Source: a virus. From it: a stretch of DNA of 20,224 bases. Shown piece by piece: positions 18,515 to 20,224 of the stretch (positions are counted from its first letter, which is position 1; each line of letters opens with the position of its first letter). Under the pieces are notes generated by a model, which did no database searches, was not told the origin of the DNA, and saw nothing but the letters and a program-made list of their open reading frames with translations. A program made the translations under genes and the position numbers. The DNA lies in IMG/VR virus record IMGVR_UViG_3300045999_009044, positions 1 to 20,224 of that record. One strand, written 5' to 3'.

Positions 18515-19135
18515 TTGGCATTCCAATCAATTTGGTATTTTTCTGATATTCCAGAAAAAATTGTAGAAATAATTGAAGAAGATTTAACAGATAATTTTCA
18601 ACAACAAATGGGAGATTCCCGACTTATGGGAGATGCTCTCAATCGTGATAAAAGAAATTCAAAAAACGCTTGGATTCCAACAAATAACTGGACTGCTGGA
18701 TTTGTTTGGCACTATGTGGAAAGAGCAAATCGTGAAAACTTTCTTTATGATATAAGAAATATTGATGGTGAGTCTATGCAGTTCACTCAATATGGAGTTG
18801 GTGAGTTTTATGGTTGGCATAATGACGCGGGTATTTCCTGCCACTATAAACCAGTGTCTGTTGGCAATCATCACGAAGGAAGAGCACAAGATTATTTGAA
18901 TGAAAATTTAGAACTTGTAAGAAAACTTTCATTCGTAGTTCAACTTTCCGATCCTGATGATTATGAAGGTGGAAATCTTCAACTCCTTGCTGAAGATGGA
19001 AAGTCTTATTTTGCTCCAAGAAAAAGAGGAACAGTAATTGTTTTTGATTCACGAACTCAACATCGTGTTCTTAAAGTCACTAAAGGAACTCGTAAGAGTC
19101 TTGTTGGTTGGGTAGTTGGTCCGAGGTGGAAGTGA
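18515..19135 (+). CDS. 2-oxoglutarate/Fe(II)-dependent oxygenase 1
   Basis: 206 residues, non-heme iron dioxygenase with a double-stranded beta-helix fold of the prolyl-4-hydroxylase type. The facial triad is H102-x-D104 (in G-W-H-N-D) with distal H183 (T-Q-H-R-V), and R193 ten residues later is placed to bind 2-oxoglutarate. The block G-G-N-L-Q-L before the distal His is also typical. Members hydroxylate proteins, nucleic acids or small molecules using O2 and 2-oxoglutarate; the substrate here is unknown. The start is TTG at 18515 with AAGGAG (18501-18506) eight bases upstream. The next gene, also an oxygenase, begins two bases after the stop. Confidence 0.88.
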   Translation: MAFQSIWYFSDIPEKIVEIIEEDLTDNFQQQMGDSRLMGDALNRDKRNSKNAWIPTNNWTAGFVWHYVERANRENFLYDIRNIDGESMQFTQYGVGEFYGWHNDAGISCHYKPVSVGNHHEGRAQDYLNENLELVRKLSFVVQLSDPDDYEGGNLQLLAEDGKSYFAPRKRGTVIVFDSRTQHRVLKVTKGTRKSLVGWVVGPRWK

Positions 19136-19136
19136 T

Positions 19137-19856
19137 ATGGCAGAACAAATGACAGAAGAGCAACTCTTCTACCAAGAAAGGCAAAATACAGGAACTTCTT
19201 GGACTCGTAATGAACAGTTTGAAACGGATGGGTACTTAGTCGTAAAAAATCTATGGGATCCAAAAGAACTTCATCGTCCTGTTCCAGAAGAACGAGGGCA
19301 AATTAATTACTGGGGAAAGAGATTAGATCAATTTACTTACACTGAAGTTGAACAGCAAGTAGAAGGTTCTCTAGCTTGTTATTGGCACCCACAATATCGG
19401 TCAATTCATTCTAGTATTCGTATTAAATTAGAAAAAGAACTTGGGAGAAAACTTTATAATACTTATTATTACGACCGTTTTTATTTTCCAGGACAAGCAC
19501 TAACAAGACACGCAGATCGTGATGCTTGTGAGATTTCCGTAACAGTTCATATTAGTTCTAATATCCAAGAACCTTGGCCGATTTGGATTAAGACTCCAGA
19601 TACTTATGCAGATAAGAAAAAAACTTTAATTACTCAAAGAGGCGAAAATCGTTCAGTGATTTTAAATGCTGGAGATGGAATGGTTTATAAAGGATGTGAG
19701 AGACCTCATTGGAGAGATCCAATGCCAACTGAATATCAAAGAACTTGGTATGGTAAAAGAGTAGAAAAAGATGGACTTTATTATCATCAAATCTTTTTTC
19801 ATTATGTTCTTGCAGATGGTCAAAGAGTGCAATATGCAAATGATATGGCAAAATAA
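19137..19856 (+). CDS. 2-oxoglutarate/Fe(II)-dependent oxygenase 2
   Basis: 239 residues. It has H125-A-D127 (in L-T-R-H-A-D-R-D) as the first two iron ligands and H191 (G-C-E-R-P-H-W-R) as the likely distal His, preceded by the usual G-D-G-M-V-Y turn. The sequence differs greatly from its neighbour at 18515, so the two are not recent duplicates. Residues 28-36 (F-E-T-D-G-Y-L-V-V) resemble the start of phytanoyl-dioxygenase-like proteins. Substrate unknown. I chose ATG 19137; earlier in-frame starts lie inside the preceding gene. It is followed by the psbA leader. Confidence 0.85.
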   Translation: MAEQMTEEQLFYQERQNTGTSWTRNEQFETDGYLVVKNLWDPKELHRPVPEERGQINYWGKRLDQFTYTEVEQQVEGSLACYWHPQYRSIHSSIRIKLEKELGRKLYNTYYYDRFYFPGQALTRHADRDACEISVTVHISSNIQEPWPIWIKTPDTYADKKKTLITQRGENRSVILNAGDGMVYKGCERPHWRDPMPTEYQRTWYGKRVEKDGLYYHQIFFHYVLADGQRVQYANDMAK

Positions 19857-19876
19857 AAAATACTTTTTGAAATCGC

Positions 19877-19905
19877 TTGACACCCTCAGAGGTCGGTGTT
19901 ATGAT
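19877..19905 (+). promoter_or_regulatory. Strong sigma70 promoter for psbA
   Basis: Perfect TTGACA (19877-19882), a 17-bp spacer and TATGAT (19900-19905). Predicted start is near 19912, giving a leader of about 160 nt before the psbA ATG. An ATAAATA late-type motif overlaps its -10. Confidence 0.85.
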
Positions 19906-19984
19906 AAATAGGTAAACAAATGTTAAGGAATTCACACAATTCTTAACATTGTCAACACCCTGTAAACCGAGACCTCTAGGGTGT
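19880..19984. repeat. Interrupted inverted repeat spanning the psbA promoter and leader
   Basis: ACACCCTCAGAGGTC (19880-19894) is the reverse complement of GACCTCTAGGGTGT (19971-19984) except for one extra base. The left arm overlaps the -35 box and the right arm lies in the leader. An operator or a duplicated site is possible. Confidence 0.7.
19904..19910 (+). promoter_or_regulatory. T4-type late promoter-like motif overlapping the psbA -10
   Basis: ATAAATA at 19904-19910 shares two bases with TATGAT. If both are used, psbA would have overlapping host-type and late phage promoters with nearly the same start. Confidence 0.45.
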
Positions 19985-20024
19985 ATAAATTACGTCTCTC
20001 ATACCCCGCCTGAGGGTGGCGGGG
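19919..20024 (+). promoter_or_regulatory. Structured psbA 5' leader with three hairpins
   Basis: Three stems can be drawn: 19919-19932 with 19938-19950 (13 pairs, one bulged base, loop CACAC); 19955-19961 with 19978-19984 (7 pairs); and 20004-20010 with 20018-20024 (CCCCGCC/GGCGGGG, loop of 7). None has a T-run, so they are not standard terminators. They could control mRNA stability or translation, as leaders of psbA messages do in cyanobacteria. The rest of 19857-20074 holds no convincing ORF. Confidence 0.65.
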
Positions 20025-20074
20025 GAATAGTATAACCACCATTTCCCTGATGGTCTTACTACTCTTTTAAACAA

Positions 20075-20224
20075 ATGACTGCTTCAATCGCTTCACGCCG
20101 TTCTGGCGAAAACCTCTGGGAACAATTTTGCCAGTGGGTAACTTCAACCGATAACCGTCTTTATGTTGGTTGGTTCGGTGTCCTGATGATTCCAACGCTG
20201 CTTGCTGCTGCTACTTGTTTCATC
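20075..20224 (+). CDS. psbA: Photosystem II D1 protein (5' part, runs off the window)
   Basis: First 50 codons of psbA. The N-terminal sequence includes [12 protein letters not shown], then [13 protein letters not shown] and I-P-T-L-L-A-A-A, the start of the first transmembrane helix, all highly characteristic of cyanobacterial D1. D1 is the reaction-centre subunit of photosystem II that turns over under light stress; cyanophages express their own copy to sustain photosynthesis during infection. The codons look more GC-rich than the adjacent fibre genes, as expected for a host-derived gene. ATG 20075 follows a long structured leader. The remainder lies outside the window, so intactness cannot be judged. 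Confidence 0.97.
   Translation, partial: MTASIASRRSGENLWEQFCQWVTSTDNRLYVGWFGVLMIPTLLAAATCFI

Overview
The window is part of a T4-like myovirus genome infecting marine Synechococcus or Prochlorococcus (a cyanomyovirus). The evidence is the mix of AT-rich, tightly packed phage genes with host-derived photosynthesis and redox genes (two high-light-inducible proteins, a plant-type ferredoxin, a peroxiredoxin and the start of psbA for photosystem II D1). Collagen-like and glycine-rich fibre genes, a thermonuclease, a GH24 lysozyme, 2-oxoglutarate/Fe(II) oxygenases and T4-type late-promoter-like ATAAATA motifs fit the same picture.

Layout: (1) 1-1471, two tandem family-25 glycosyltransferases, closed by a perfect terminator. 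(2) 1510-3017, a photosynthesis/redox cassette driven by a sigma70-type promoter whose -35 box lies in that terminator's loop: hli, a 28-residue membrane peptide, petF, an unknown gene, a 39-residue second hli and a Prx5-type peroxiredoxin, mostly start-stop overlapping and closed by a second terminator. (3) 3081-7467, a dense run of small genes with a lysis or envelope flavour: a C39-like peptidase, a lysozyme apparently made by -1 frameshifting, a two-helix membrane protein, a secreted HExxH protein, several micro-genes and a thermonuclease. (4) 7459-9656, four overlapping minus-strand genes, three with signal peptides. (5) 9736-18458, a fibre/adhesin region: a coiled-coil fibre with an S74 self-cleaving chaperone, two collagen-like fibres each followed by a related ~120-130 residue partner, discoidin-like and LamG-like binding modules sharing an N-terminal tag, and a large glycine-rich adhesin-like protein. 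(6) 18454-19856, two 2OG-Fe(II) oxygenases behind a possible sigma70 promoter. (7) 19857-20224, a structured psbA leader and the first 50 codons of psbA.

The most interesting element is at 4048-4781. A 74-codon frame ends in the heptamer GGGAAAG directly before its stop codon, and a GC-rich hairpin starts 6 nt downstream. The -1 frame continues through a Gly/Ala/Ser linker into a complete GH24 lysozyme. The N-terminal module of that frame is a paralogue of the N-terminus of the adjacent C39-like peptidase, so the phage appears to join one targeting or assembly module to two different hydrolases, once by direct fusion and once by programmed frameshifting.

The work is by eye only: domain calls rest on motifs, and no database search, folding or expression data were used.
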